Source: an uncultured Lachnospiraceae bacterium (GTDB taxonomy: Bacteria; Bacillota; Clostridia; Lachnospirales; Lachnospiraceae). From it: a stretch of 64,000 bases of DNA. The notes beneath the pieces are model-generated. The model ran no database searches. It was not told the DNA's origin and worked only from the letters and a program-made list of their open reading frames with translations. Within the stretch, counting starts at the first letter, position 1, and each line of letters begins with the position of its first letter. Positions 43,674 through 53,481 of this stretch are shown here, piece after piece. The position numbers and the translations under genes are program-made. Location: contig CAJUES010000004.1 in NCBI GenBank assembly GCA_910585765.1, forward strand, positions 1-64,000, given 5' to 3'.

Positions 43674-46211
43674 ATGAGATTGTTGGAGAACAATAACCGG
43701 AAATTTATCAGAACACTGTCCGACAGTTGTCTGAGAGCAAACAGAGGGAGGAACGCGATCGCGATATTGGCAGTAGCACTGACAGCGGTCCTGTTCATGG
43801 CGCTGACGACCGTGCTCGAGGGAACGCGGATCTCGATGAAAAACCAGATGTTCCGCGGGGCGGGGAGTCAGTTTATGGTATCGATAAAAAATCTGACACA
43901 GGCGGAGGCAGAGCAGCTTCTTTCCGATCCGGCGTTTACCACTGTGGGGATCGAGCAGTATGTGTCCATGGCTGTGACCCCTGCGCTGAGCAATGTCAAT
44001 GCAGTTGTTGGCTGGGTGGATGATGCCATGATGGAGAACAGTTTTATGCAGCTGCAGACAGGGCACTATCCTGAAACGGCGGATGAGATCGCCTGTGATA
44101 CAGAGGTTCTGAGATTGTTGGGGCTGCCTGCCGACATACCCGGAAGCACATTTGTGCTGGAGTACACAGCCGGCGATGCGTTTATGAAAAAGGAAATGAC
44201 AGTCTGCGGTATCTGGGAGGGCAAAAAATATGAGCAGTCTGCCTCTCTGCTGGTCGCAAAATCTTTCGTGGAGGAAGTGCTGGCAAATTATACAGGAGAG
44301 TATGAAGCGCTTCGTGAGACATGCTACAATGTCCGCGGCAGCTTTGCAAGTGACAGGAATATTTCAATGCAGCTTGACAGAATGGTTGAAAAACTGGGAT
44401 ATGATCCCCTGGCGGAGCGCGGGGAGGAAGGGTTTCTGGTACATCATGTGAGTTCGGCGTATACGAGCGGGATCACGGGAAACGAAACAGCGGCATACAT
44501 TGCGGAAGGGCTTGGCGCGGTATTGATCCTGATAGCGGGTTATCTGATCATCTATAACATTTTCAAGATCTCGATCGAGAAGGATATCCGTCTCTACGGC
44601 CAGCTCAAGACTATCGGCGCTTCGCCGCGGCAGATCCGTTACATGGTGATCCGGCAGGGAACCGTGCTGTCAGCGGTGGGAATTCCCGCAGGGCTGCTGC
44701 TTGGCTGGCTGTTGGGAAACATGCTGCTGCCGCTTGTGATGACAAATATGATCATGGGTGAGTCGGCGTTTATTGTGCCGCCTGTTTGGGTGTGGGTGCT
44801 GTCTGGGCTGTTTACATGGATCACAGTGCGCATCAGCTGCGGGAGACCGGGCAGGATCGCGGGAAAGATCTCTCCGGTCGAGGCATTGAAATACCACGGG
44901 GCACAGGGCACCGCAAAGACGCACAAGCGCGGCATGGATTCCAGCCACCGGATCATGTCGATGGCGCTTGGGAATCTGAGCAGGAACAGGGGAAAGACGG
45001 TGCTGGTGGTGCTGTCCATCTCGTTCAGCGCAGTGCTGCTCAACAGTGTGCTGAACTATGCCTGGAGCATGGATGAAGAAACGTTTATCCGCAGGGATAA
45101 TATCACCGATTTTGATGTGCGCAGCGCAGACTTTTACAAATATATGATAGATAATTATACAAAAGTCGTGCCGGAGCAGGTCGTGGCGACACTGAGAAAT
45201 ATTGAGGGAGTGGGGGAGTTTGGGCTGGTCTACTGCAATATGCTGCCGGAAGAACAGCGCACTTCTGAACTGGAGGAGCAGGCAAAGATAAAGAGCATCA
45301 ATGGACAAAGAGACCTGCAGAGTGACATGAGTTTCATTGAGGACAGCATGATCTACGGACTTGACGCGTATGCACTGTCGCTGGGACAGGTGATCGAAGG
45401 CAGCGTGGATTATGAAAAACTTTGCAGCGGAAACTACATCGTGATGGTGGGACATCTCGATGACCGGGGTGCGTATGTCTATAATGCGCAGTGTTATCAT
45501 GCGGGTGACGTGATTGCGGCTGAGATCGGCGGGGACATTCAGGAGTATACCGTGCTGGCGGTGGTGGGTATGCCAGGCGCCACACTGCAGAGCTACAGCC
45601 GTGGAAGCTATGAGGCGATCGGTTTTGCGGAGCCGGTCTTTCGGGAAAAGTTCCCGCACATGCAGCAGCCGATCCACTGTCTGTTCAATGCGGCGGATGG
45701 GATGTTCGACCAGATCAATGCGCAGGTCGGCGCGATCGCACAGTATAGCGGATTGTCCGCGCAGACAAGACTGACCGCGGAAGAGGAATTCCAGGAATTC
45801 CAGGATATGTACAGGATGGTCGGCTTGGTGAGTTCGCTGATCCTGGGAGGGATCGGTATACTGAATCTGATCAATATGATCCTGACCAGCGTGATCGCAA
45901 GGCAGAAGGAGTTTGCGTCCATGCGCAGCATCGGCATGACACAGAGACAGCTGCAAAGGATGGTCGTCTACGAGGGAATCTGCTATGCGGTTCTTGCAGG
46001 TGTGGTTGGGATCGCTCTCAGTGCAGTGCTGTCGCTCACGCTGGTACAGGTGATGGCGGAAAGTAAGTGGTATATGAAGTACACATTCACGATCGTCCCG
46101 GCAGTCCTGACCTCTGTCGTATGTCTGCTGCTGGCAGTGTGCATCTCGGCGATGACAGACAAAGTATGGAATCAGGGCAGCATTGTCGAGCAGCTGCGGG
46201 AGGCGGAGTAA
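43674..46211 (+). CDS. FtsX-type ABC permease
   Basis: 845 residues with two FtsX domains: a membrane segment at about 25-45, a large external domain, three segments at about 280-385, a further segment at about 440, a second external domain, and three final segments at about 715-835. VLFKISxEKDIRLYGQLKTIGAS-like and QKEFASMRSIGMTQRQLQRMV segments are the FtsX signatures. These permeases detect and detach cell-wall-acting peptides and signal to the kinase. ATG at 43674 preferred after GGGGGGAG. Confidence 0.92.
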   Translation: MRLLENNNRKFIRTLSDSCLRANRGRNAIAILAVALTAVLFMALTTVLEGTRISMKNQMFRGAGSQFMVSIKNLTQAEAEQLLSDPAFTTVGIEQYVSMAVTPALSNVNAVVGWVDDAMMENSFMQLQTGHYPETADEIACDTEVLRLLGLPADIPGSTFVLEYTAGDAFMKKEMTVCGIWEGKKYEQSASLLVAKSFVEEVLANYTGEYEALRETCYNVRGSFASDRNISMQLDRMVEKLGYDPLAERGEEGFLVHHVSSAYTSGITGNETAAYIAEGLGAVLILIAGYLIIYNIFKISIEKDIRLYGQLKTIGASPRQIRYMVIRQGTVLSAVGIPAGLLLGWLLGNMLLPLVMTNMIMGESAFIVPPVWVWVLSGLFTWITVRISCGRPGRIAGKISPVEALKYHGAQGTAKTHKRGMDSSHRIMSMALGNLSRNRGKTVLVVLSISFSAVLLNSVLNYAWSMDEETFIRRDNITDFDVRSADFYKYMIDNYTKVVPEQVVATLRNIEGVGEFGLVYCNMLPEEQRTSELEEQAKIKSINGQRDLQSDMSFIEDSMIYGLDAYALSLGQVIEGSVDYEKLCSGNYIVMVGHLDDRGAYVYNAQCYHAGDVIAAEIGGDIQEYTVLAVVGMPGATLQSYSRGSYEAIGFAEPVFREKFPHMQQPIHCLFNAADGMFDQINAQVGAIAQYSGLSAQTRLTAEEEFQEFQDMYRMVGLVSSLILGGIGILNLINMILTSVIARQKEFASMRSIGMTQRQLQRMVVYEGICYAVLAGVVGIALSAVLSLTLVQVMAESKWYMKYTFTIVPAVLTSVVCLLLAVCISAMTDKVWNQGSIVEQLREAE

Positions 46212-46228
46212 GGAACGAAAGTTCCTTA
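46209..46228. terminator. Bidirectional terminator between permease and VOC gene
   Basis: TAAGGAAC, loop GAAA, GTTCCTTA, then CTTTTCG. The first bases are the permease stop codon. Confidence 0.75.
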
Positions 46229-46258
46229 CTTTTCGTCTTTGTCAAAAAATTATCCTGG

Positions 46259-46642
46259 TCAGACGGTGATCTCGATCTGATTGCCCTCGATCCCTACGAT
46301 GCAGCTCTCATAATAGCCGTCACCTGTGGTTCTCGGACCACTGATCACTTCATAGCCGTCGGATTCCAGGCGCTGTGTGAGCGCGTCGACCTGCTCTTTG
46401 CTTCCCGTGCTGAATGCGATATGGGCATAGCCTGTTCTGGACAATCCTTTGTCAGCGTCGTCCATTTCGGGCTTTGTCATGATTTCAAGCCTTGCGCCGT
46501 CTTCAAAACAGATAAAATAAGAGCGAAAGCCTGTTTTCACGTTGTGGTAGCCATCGTTTGATATGCCCCCGAGATAGTTCACAAAAAAATCCCGGGTCTT
46601 TTCCAGGTCATTCACGTACATTGCGGTATGTTCGATCTTCAT
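46259..46642 (-). CDS. VOC family (glyoxalase-like) protein
   Basis: 127 residues. Two beta-alpha-beta-beta-beta units with the four metal-ligand positions visible: His5 in MKIEHTAMYV, Glu in ARLEIM, His in GYAHIAFS and Glu in NQIEITV. Could be a lactoylglutathione-lyase-like enzyme or a resistance/epimerase protein; the LEKTRDFFVNYLGG loop is typical of the group without fixing the substrate. Single gene; a ribosome site AGAAGGAAC precedes its ATG. Confidence 0.88.
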   Translation of the reverse strand: MKIEHTAMYVNDLEKTRDFFVNYLGGISNDGYHNVKTGFRSYFICFEDGARLEIMTKPEMDDADKGLSRTGYAHIAFSTGSKEQVDALTQRLESDGYEVISGPRTTGDGYYESCIVGIEGNQIEITV

Positions 46643-46817
46643 GTCCTATGTTCCTTCTTTCTGGATCGTAATTATTGAATGGTAAGTATCATTCACTGCC
46701 TGAAATGATGCATTGTATTCCTATCTGCTGAGTATATCACAAAATGGCAGAAGATGAAATCCCTGCACTTGTTAAATCCTGTCTTTTCACATATAATAAA
46801 GGCATGGGGGTGTGCTT

Positions 46818-48422
46818 ATGGGATTTTATCTAAATCCGGGAAACAAAGGCTTCTGGGAATCCGTCCGCTCCAAAATCTATGTCGACAAGACGGATCTGAT
46901 CGCATGTACGAACGAGCTGATCAACACGGAGCAGAAATACATCTGCGTCAGCAGACCGCGGCGGTTTGGAAAATCCATGGCGCTGAAAATGCTTGCTGCG
47001 TACTACAGCCGTGGGTGTGATTCCGCGGATCTGTTCAGAGGATGCAGGATAAAAAGAAAAAAGACGTTTCAGATGCATCTGAACGGGTATGATGTGATCT
47101 GTCTGAATATACAGCAGTTTCTGATCGAAGCGGGAGAGCAGGAGATAACGGAATATCTGAGACAGGAAGTGGTGGAGGAGCTCTGTGAGGAGTACGGGGA
47201 GATCATTAAGAGACAGGATATCGGGCTTGCCGCGGCACTGCGGAAAATCTATGTCAGGACGGGCAGACAGTTTGTAGTTCTGCTTGATGAATGGGATTGT
47301 GTGATGCGTGAGCAGCAGGAGTCGGAAGTGTTGCAGAAGCAGTATCTTGATTTCCTGCGGAATCTTCTGAAAGACCAGCCGTATATTGCACTTGCGTACA
47401 TGACAGGGATCCTTCCTGTAAAAAAATATGGACAACATTCTGCGTTAAATATGTTTTGGGAGTATTCTATGACAGATCAGAAGGGGCTGGAGGAGTACAC
47501 CGGATTCACGGAGGATGAGGTTAAAGCGTTGTGCAGAAAATACGACATGGATTTTATTGAGGCGAGCAACTGGTATGATGGGTATATGTTCAGAAAGTAT
47601 CAGCATATCTACAATCCGCAATCTATTGTGGAGGCGATGAGCTGCCAGAGATTTTCCAGTTATTGGACTTCCACGGAGACGTATGATGCACTGAAAGCTT
47701 ATATTGATATGGATTTCAATGGACTGCGGTCGGATATCGTGAAAATGCTTGGCGGTGATCGGGTAAAAGTAAATACGCGGAGTTTTCAGAATGATATGCG
47801 CAATTTTGAAGTGAAGGATGATGTGCTTACCTTGCTGATCCATTTGGGTTATCTTGGCTATGACGCTGGGACAGAGGAGGCATTTATACCGAATAAGGAG
47901 GTCATCATGGAGTTCGAGAACGCCATGAGCGTCGGCGGCTGGGGAGAGGTCATGCATGTGCTGCGGACCTCGGAGAAACTCTTGGAAGATACGTTAAACG
48001 GTCACGCAGACCGCGTCGCCGAAGGTCTGGACAGAACACATTCGGAGGTTGCGTCGATACTGACTTATAATGATGAGAACTCATTGGGGTGTGCGATCGG
48101 GCTGGCATACTACAGCGCAAGAAGGGATTATAAGCTGGTGAGGGAGTTTCCTGCGGGAAGGGGCTTTGCAGATGTCGTCTTTCTGCCGTTGCCGCATACG
48201 GATAAGCCCGCAATAGTGATCGAACTCAAATATGACAAGTCTGTCAGCGCCGCGATACAGCAGATCAAGGACAGGCAGTACACGCAGGCACTTGAGGGCT
48301 ATGCAGGTGAGATCCTGCTTGTCGGGGTGAACTATGACAAGAATGATCCGAATAAGCCGAATAAGCCGCACAGCTGTGAGATAGAGAAGTGTGAGATAGG
48401 CAATTGCGAGATAGAGGACTGA
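46818..48422 (+). CDS. AAA-like ATPase with PD-(D/E)XK nuclease-fold domain
   Basis: 534 residues. N-terminal ATPase of the AAA-ATPase_like family (YVDKTDLI, Walker A SRPRRFGKSM, Walker B VVLLDEWD, then MTGILPVKKYG), middle helical region, C-terminal nuclease-fold domain with GFADVVFLP and IVIELKYDKS (Asp and ExK). The family is abundant in gut Firmicutes and Bacteroidetes and often near mobile DNA; role unproven. ATG at 46818 chosen after ATGGGGG. The end is a 15-bp tandem repeat encoding CEIEK/CEIGN/CEIED, and a TGA stops it mid-array. Confidence 0.88.
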   Translation: MGFYLNPGNKGFWESVRSKIYVDKTDLIACTNELINTEQKYICVSRPRRFGKSMALKMLAAYYSRGCDSADLFRGCRIKRKKTFQMHLNGYDVICLNIQQFLIEAGEQEITEYLRQEVVEELCEEYGEIIKRQDIGLAAALRKIYVRTGRQFVVLLDEWDCVMREQQESEVLQKQYLDFLRNLLKDQPYIALAYMTGILPVKKYGQHSALNMFWEYSMTDQKGLEEYTGFTEDEVKALCRKYDMDFIEASNWYDGYMFRKYQHIYNPQSIVEAMSCQRFSSYWTSTETYDALKAYIDMDFNGLRSDIVKMLGGDRVKVNTRSFQNDMRNFEVKDDVLTLLIHLGYLGYDAGTEEAFIPNKEVIMEFENAMSVGGWGEVMHVLRTSEKLLEDTLNGHADRVAEGLDRTHSEVASILTYNDENSLGCAIGLAYYSARRDYKLVREFPAGRGFADVVFLPLPHTDKPAIVIELKYDKSVSAAIQQIKDRQYTQALEGYAGEILLVGVNYDKNDPNKPNKPHSCEIEKCEIGNCEIED

Positions 48423-48464
48423 GAGATGGAGAAGTGTGAGATAGGGAATTACGAGATAGAGAGG
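48375..48464. repeat. 15-bp minisatellite, six units
   Basis: Six tandem units of the form TGTGAGATAGAGAAG, with changes at two to four positions each, straddle the stop codon of the ATPase gene. Three units are coding; the fourth starts with TGA. Without that stop the frame would remain open through units 4-6 to a TGA at 48489. Confidence 0.85.
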
Positions 48465-48533
48465 TTAGTAAAACAGTGTGATGAGGGCTGACCGATATGG
48501 GAGCAAAATCGTCAAAGAACAAATGGAGGCGCA

Positions 48534-48587
48534 ATGAAAGAGGAGTTTATTTTATTTCAGGAGAATAAGACAGCAAAGGTTATTTAA
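48534..48587 (+). pseudogene. N-terminal stub of the GH115 gene
   Basis: GGAGG at 48525 precedes ATG at 48534, giving MKEEFILFQENKTAKVI then TAA. This is the usual start of GH115 proteins. The same frame continues after the stop straight into the catalytic part (DEMGIVVGTSH), so about 200 residues of the N-terminal domain have been lost at the junction near 48585. Confidence 0.6.
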
Positions 48588-48593
48588 GACGAG

Positions 48594-51518
48594 ATGGGCA
48601 TCGTTGTGGGGACGTCCCACTGTGACATGCTGCTGCGGAGCAACCAGAATGAGTGGAAGCCGTGGCTCGGGCAAAAGGGGTATCGAGATATCAAGTACGA
48701 TTATTCGATCCCGGGACACAACAGGGATGTGATCCGGGAATATTGGACGGAGAGTGTGGAGATGAATCGTAGCTACGAGGTATGCTATACGGTCGGCATG
48801 CGCGGGATCCATGACACCGGGTTCGTGACGGAGATGATCGACAGGGATCCCCTTTTGACCGGTGAGGAGAAGACGGCAAAAAAGGTCGCGCTGCTTGAGG
48901 AGGTCATCGCTGACCAGAGGGAGATATTGCGGGACGTACTCGGCGAGAAGAAAGGGAATGATGCGCCGCAGACTTTTATTCCATACAAGGAAGTGCTGGA
49001 TCTGCACGACAAGGGGCTGGCGATACCGGAGGACGTGACGCTGATCTGGGTGGATGACAACTTTGGGTATATGCGCCGCTACCCGAATGATGGAGAGCGG
49101 AAAAGAAAAGGCGGGCACGGGCTGTATTATCACGCATCTTACTGGGCGGCGCCAGGCATGAGTTACCTGTTTTTCAATTCGATCCCGCTGGCACAGACAG
49201 GAAACGAGTTAAAGAAATGCTGGGAGTCGGGCGTTCGCAGGATGTGGGTGCTGAATGTGGGAGCGCTGAAACCCAATGAGCTGGACACGGAATTTTTCCT
49301 GCGCTATGGCTGGGAAGCAGGCAGGGCGGACGGCAGTACAAAGAATGCGGATTCTTTTGTGTGCGACTGGATGAACCGCAATTTTTCCGGCGGTCACGGA
49401 AGTGAGGTGTCGGAATTATACAATGGGTTTGCCCAGCTGACAAATGTCTGCAAGCTAGAGCACATGCAGTCGGGCAAATTATCACAGACAGCATACGGGG
49501 ATGAGGGCTGGTGGAGGCTGAACCGGTTGAGGGCGGTCTTTGACCGCGCCAATGCGATTGCGCTCTCGCTTCCGAGGGAGGAGCAGGACGCCTTTTTCCA
49601 GATGATATTGATGAAAGTTCATGCGGCATGGTATATCAATGCTTCGTTTTACTGTGCGGACAGGAGCAGGCTGTGCTACGAGCGCGGTGCGATGCAGGCG
49701 GCGGATGCGTATGTGGACTTTTCCAGGGAGATGGATGACCGGAAACGGCGGATGCTGTATCGCTACAACCATGAGATCTGTGGCGGAAAATGGGAGGGGA
49801 TCCTGACGCCTGAAAGTTTTTCTCCGCCGCCGACAGTGCTGTACCCCGCTGGAAAGCCGGCGCTGCGCATTGCAGAGCCTGGGCTTCTGGCAGTGGCGCC
49901 CGAGGGTGAGGTCGAGTTCTGGGCATATGGGCAGCGGGAAAAGCTTGTGGACATCTACAATCAGGGATATGGCAGTGTTCGTTATGAGCTGGTTCTGCCG
50001 GCGTGGCTGGAAGCGGACAAGGAAAAAGGATTCGTGCAGGCGGAGGAGAGAGTCCGGGTCAGAATCAAAAGCGGGTGTGAACCGGCTGTGTTTGCGGAGG
50101 GAAGATGTGACGAACTGCTGGTCAGGGGAGCTTTTGGCGAGGAGATAAGGATCGCTGTGAGCGCGAGAAAAAATGAGATGGAAGTTCCCTGCGGGCAGGA
50201 CTGCTTCATGGAGGCGGACGGATGTATATCCATACCTGCTGACAGGTATCTGCGCGCAGCAGATACACCGGATGGAAGATGGCGGGTCATACCCGGTTTG
50301 GGAAGGTGCTGCGGCGGTGCTGTGGAGGCGTTTGTTGCCGGCGAGCCTTCTGACAAGGGAGCGGTCAGGGAAATGCCCTGTCTGGAATATCCGTTTTGTG
50401 TGCAGAGCCACGGCACATTTCTGCTGGAGATCTATCGTTTCCTGACAATGAATCCCACTGGGCGCATACGGTTTGCGGTGGGCGTGGACAACGATCCGCC
50501 CGTCGTTGTGGAATCGGATATCACGGACGAGTGGAGAGGCGGATGGGACGAAGCTGTCATGAACGACGGGGAAAAGCTTTGTCTGTGGCTGCCGTATCTC
50601 GTGAGCGGGTATCATGTTCTGAAAGTGTATGCAGTCGACCGGTATGTGACATTGACCAAGATGGTCATATACACGCAGGACAAAAAGCCGTCCAATATCG
50701 GACCGCGTGTGCGCTCCACGGATGAGCAGATTGAGGAGATATATGACAGCAGGGCGCTTTTTCAGATCCAGGAGAGCGAGGCGGCAATATATCAGTCAAC
50801 GCCGGAGGCGGTTCCGCTGTTACCGGTATTGTATGCGGACACATCGTTCTGGAAAACGGACCGGCTGTATGTCAGGAGCGACGAGGTACAGCAGGCGCGG
50901 CTTGGAAAGGCTAAATATCTGGCGGACGCGAAGGGATACAAGAATGTGTTTGACCTGTTCGGGGAGGGATATTTTGCGGCACAGGGCGGCAGGATCGCGA
51001 TAGGGGCGGAGTATGCGCTTGAAAATTCTCCGTATGCCTATCTGACACCGGGATTGTGCGACAACAATATCCTGTGGACGCACACACAGTCCGAAACGGA
51101 CGGGCGGACCGGTATGGCTATGATGATCGAGGGCAAAAATCTGTTCTGGGAGAGGGCGGAACAGGCGCCGGCGATGCACTATAAGATCTGTGTCGAAAAG
51201 GCGGGCAGGTATCATGTCTGGCTGCTTGTGAAGTTTGAGGATCATAAAAGCGATGCCTGCCGTCTGGCGCTTGACGGCAGGATGCAGCATATCAGCGAGC
51301 AGTTTTCCGCAAACGGAATGTTCACCTACAGCATGAAGCAGCGATGGAACTGGCAGGCGTTTTCCGATATGGAACTTACGCCGGGGGTACATACTTTTTC
51401 CGTCTATGGGAAGAAGTCTGGTCTCAGGATAGACCGGATCTATATCACGGACGGGGAGGAGCTGCCTCCGATCGATGCCGATTGGGAGGAGAGTGCCAGG
51501 ACGATATATTGCAATTGA
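48594..51518 (+). CDS. GH115 alpha-glucuronidase, N-terminal domain deleted
   Basis: 974 residues from the ATG at 48594. GH115 enzymes remove methylglucuronic acid from xylan. Family blocks: GIVVGTSHCDMLLR, VGMRGIHDTG, LIWVDDNFGYMRRYPN, GGHGLYYHASYWAAPGMSYL, MWVLNVGALKPNELD; C-terminal beta-domains follow to the end, including a carbohydrate-binding-like region after about 800. Known members have a further ~200-residue N-terminal domain; here only a 17-residue stub remains, separated by a stop. The ATG at 48594 has no ribosome site, so expression is doubtful. Confidence 0.8.
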   Translation: MGIVVGTSHCDMLLRSNQNEWKPWLGQKGYRDIKYDYSIPGHNRDVIREYWTESVEMNRSYEVCYTVGMRGIHDTGFVTEMIDRDPLLTGEEKTAKKVALLEEVIADQREILRDVLGEKKGNDAPQTFIPYKEVLDLHDKGLAIPEDVTLIWVDDNFGYMRRYPNDGERKRKGGHGLYYHASYWAAPGMSYLFFNSIPLAQTGNELKKCWESGVRRMWVLNVGALKPNELDTEFFLRYGWEAGRADGSTKNADSFVCDWMNRNFSGGHGSEVSELYNGFAQLTNVCKLEHMQSGKLSQTAYGDEGWWRLNRLRAVFDRANAIALSLPREEQDAFFQMILMKVHAAWYINASFYCADRSRLCYERGAMQAADAYVDFSREMDDRKRRMLYRYNHEICGGKWEGILTPESFSPPPTVLYPAGKPALRIAEPGLLAVAPEGEVEFWAYGQREKLVDIYNQGYGSVRYELVLPAWLEADKEKGFVQAEERVRVRIKSGCEPAVFAEGRCDELLVRGAFGEEIRIAVSARKNEMEVPCGQDCFMEADGCISIPADRYLRAADTPDGRWRVIPGLGRCCGGAVEAFVAGEPSDKGAVREMPCLEYPFCVQSHGTFLLEIYRFLTMNPTGRIRFAVGVDNDPPVVVESDITDEWRGGWDEAVMNDGEKLCLWLPYLVSGYHVLKVYAVDRYVTLTKMVIYTQDKKPSNIGPRVRSTDEQIEEIYDSRALFQIQESEAAIYQSTPEAVPLLPVLYADTSFWKTDRLYVRSDEVQQARLGKAKYLADAKGYKNVFDLFGEGYFAAQGGRIAIGAEYALENSPYAYLTPGLCDNNILWTHTQSETDGRTGMAMMIEGKNLFWERAEQAPAMHYKICVEKAGRYHVWLLVKFEDHKSDACRLALDGRMQHISEQFSANGMFTYSMKQRWNWQAFSDMELTPGVHTFSVYGKKSGLRIDRIYITDGEELPPIDADWEESARTIYCN

Positions 51519-51612
51519 TACCGGAAAAACAGTGATGTGTTCTCGGGCAGGGAAAACGCGGCAACTTTCTGAAACGGTATCTTACGTGGCAAAGACCGAG
51601 AGCAGGGATCGT

Positions 51613-53481
51613 TTAAATTTCCGCATCATAGTATTGCGCCTGCGCCTGCCACAGTCTGTAGTACATTCCGGACCGGTCGCGCACCAGCACATCGTGACTG
51701 CCGCGCTGGATCAGTTTTCCTTCATGAAAAACGGCGATATCATCGCAGAAGCGGCAGGAGGAGAGCCGGTGGGAGATGAACAGGGTCGACTTTTCCCGTG
51801 TCATTTGGTTCATGCTGTCATAGACCTCGAACTCCGCAACCGGATCGAGCGCCGCCGTGGGCTCGTCGAGGATCACGAAGGGCGCATCTTTATATAAAGC
51901 CCTCGCCAGCGCGATCTTCTGTGCCTCCCCGCCGGAGATGTCGATGCCCTGCGCATCAAAATCTTTATACAGTGTCGTCGAAAGTCCCTGCGGCAGCTTG
52001 TCGAGGCGCGTTCCGAAACCGGCATCGCGCAGGCACTGTTCGGCGCTGTGCATATCGACATTCATGCTGCCCGCAACATTTTGCCCCAGCCCAAATGAGA
52101 GCAGCCTGAAATCCTGAAACACAACAGAGAACAATTTCATATATGCCTGATGATCATATTTTCGTATGTCAGTTCCGTTCAGCAGGATCACGCCCTCGGT
52201 CGGATCATACAGACGGCACAGCAGTTTGATAAAAGTGGTCTTTCCGCTTCCGTTCGTACCCACAACAGCAAGCCTCTGTCCTGCGCGGAACGTCATCGAT
52301 ACATTGCGCAGCGCGTACTCCTCCTGATTAGGATAGCTATGATCAGGATATCTATAAGAAACATTGCGAAATTCGAATTCGTACTCCTTCGTCGGTACAC
52401 TCAGATCTCCCTGTGTCATTTTGTTCGGTATATCTAAAAATTCAAACACGGTGCGCAGAAAAGCGGTATTGTTTTTCAGATCGCCCAACGCCTTGATCAG
52501 CGTGGACAGTCCGCCGGATAATGCGATCAGGGCGCTCACATACTGTACGATAGAACCAACACCGAAAGCGCCTCCCAGCGCTTTCAGGCAGACATAGATA
52601 TATGCTGCTCCCACAAACAGCTGTGACACAGCCCCGGACAGCGCCTGGTATGCCCCCATAGGTCCCCTTGCCGCCCTTGGCAGCTTTGCGGTGGGAACAA
52701 AGGGATTGTATCTTTTCAGATGGTTTCGGCTCAGGATATCCTGGCGGTAGATCCGCACATCCAGTGCTTTTGAGCGGTCATTTCCGAGACTGCCGAGCCA
52801 GAAGCCAAAGAGCCGGTTGCCCAACTGGTTTTCATCTGCATATGTTACCCAGTATGAACCGGATCTGACAGCCAGCAGGGGGGCGGCAAGTGTGACGCCG
52901 AGCATGATCACAGCCATGAGCAGGACAAAAACGGGGTGGTTGAGTATCGTCAAAAATCCGGTATCTGCTGTGACTGGCAGTATAAACAGCGACGCGGTCA
53001 ATACAATCGCACTGATCATGGACAGGACTGACCGGATGACGGCATCAAGACATTCGATCAGTTTGTACAGCCCCCAGCCTCCCGAATCTGTATTCTGCCA
53101 TATCCTGGAACGGAGTTCCTGCACATGGCAGTCTTCCACATCTGCAAAATCCATTGACAGCAGCTTTTTTGCAAACACTTTGTTCTGGATATGCCAGAGG
53201 CAGGCTGTCTGCACATTCTTCCATCGGGTCAGTCCTGCGCAGAGCAGTGAAAGTACGGCGGAGGTGCTTGTCAGAGCCAGCGCGTACGCGGTGAGTGTCT
53301 GTGGATCGCGCCCTCCGGCGATCTCGTCGATCAGGCGCGCCAACAGCCAGATCTCCACATAAGGTGTCAGGGCGTTGAGGATCCCGCAGATCAGCACGGA
53401 TATCATCAGCCTGGGATTTTCCTGCCACCAGATCTTAAATCCGCGCAGGGTGAGCTGCACGGTCTTGGTCCATTTCTTCAT
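51613..53481 (-). CDS. ABC exporter, fused membrane and ATPase domains (second gene)
   Basis: 622 residues. Six membrane segments in residues 20-330, then an ATPase with GTNGSGKTT (Walker A), FQDFRLLSF, ISGGEAQK (signature), FVILDEPTAALDP (Walker B) and SHRLSSC. Start at the ATG whose first base is 53481, eight bases after GGAGG; it overlaps the upstream exporter gene by 47 bases, so the two probably form a heterodimer. The ATPase part is the nearest relative in the window of the relic at 17360-18184. Likely exports a peptide or lipid. Confidence 0.92.
   Translation of the reverse strand: MKKWTKTVQLTLRGFKIWWQENPRLMISVLICGILNALTPYVEIWLLARLIDEIAGGRDPQTLTAYALALTSTSAVLSLLCAGLTRWKNVQTACLWHIQNKVFAKKLLSMDFADVEDCHVQELRSRIWQNTDSGGWGLYKLIECLDAVIRSVLSMISAIVLTASLFILPVTADTGFLTILNHPVFVLLMAVIMLGVTLAAPLLAVRSGSYWVTYADENQLGNRLFGFWLGSLGNDRSKALDVRIYRQDILSRNHLKRYNPFVPTAKLPRAARGPMGAYQALSGAVSQLFVGAAYIYVCLKALGGAFGVGSIVQYVSALIALSGGLSTLIKALGDLKNNTAFLRTVFEFLDIPNKMTQGDLSVPTKEYEFEFRNVSYRYPDHSYPNQEEYALRNVSMTFRAGQRLAVVGTNGSGKTTFIKLLCRLYDPTEGVILLNGTDIRKYDHQAYMKLFSVVFQDFRLLSFGLGQNVAGSMNVDMHSAEQCLRDAGFGTRLDKLPQGLSTTLYKDFDAQGIDISGGEAQKIALARALYKDAPFVILDEPTAALDPVAEFEVYDSMNQMTREKSTLFISHRLSSCRFCDDIAVFHEGKLIQRGSHDVLVRDRSGMYYRLWQAQAQYYDAEI

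Noticed and set aside
48375..48464. Possible CRISPR array
   Set aside because: Units are 15 bp, directly tandem and without spacers; a minisatellite.
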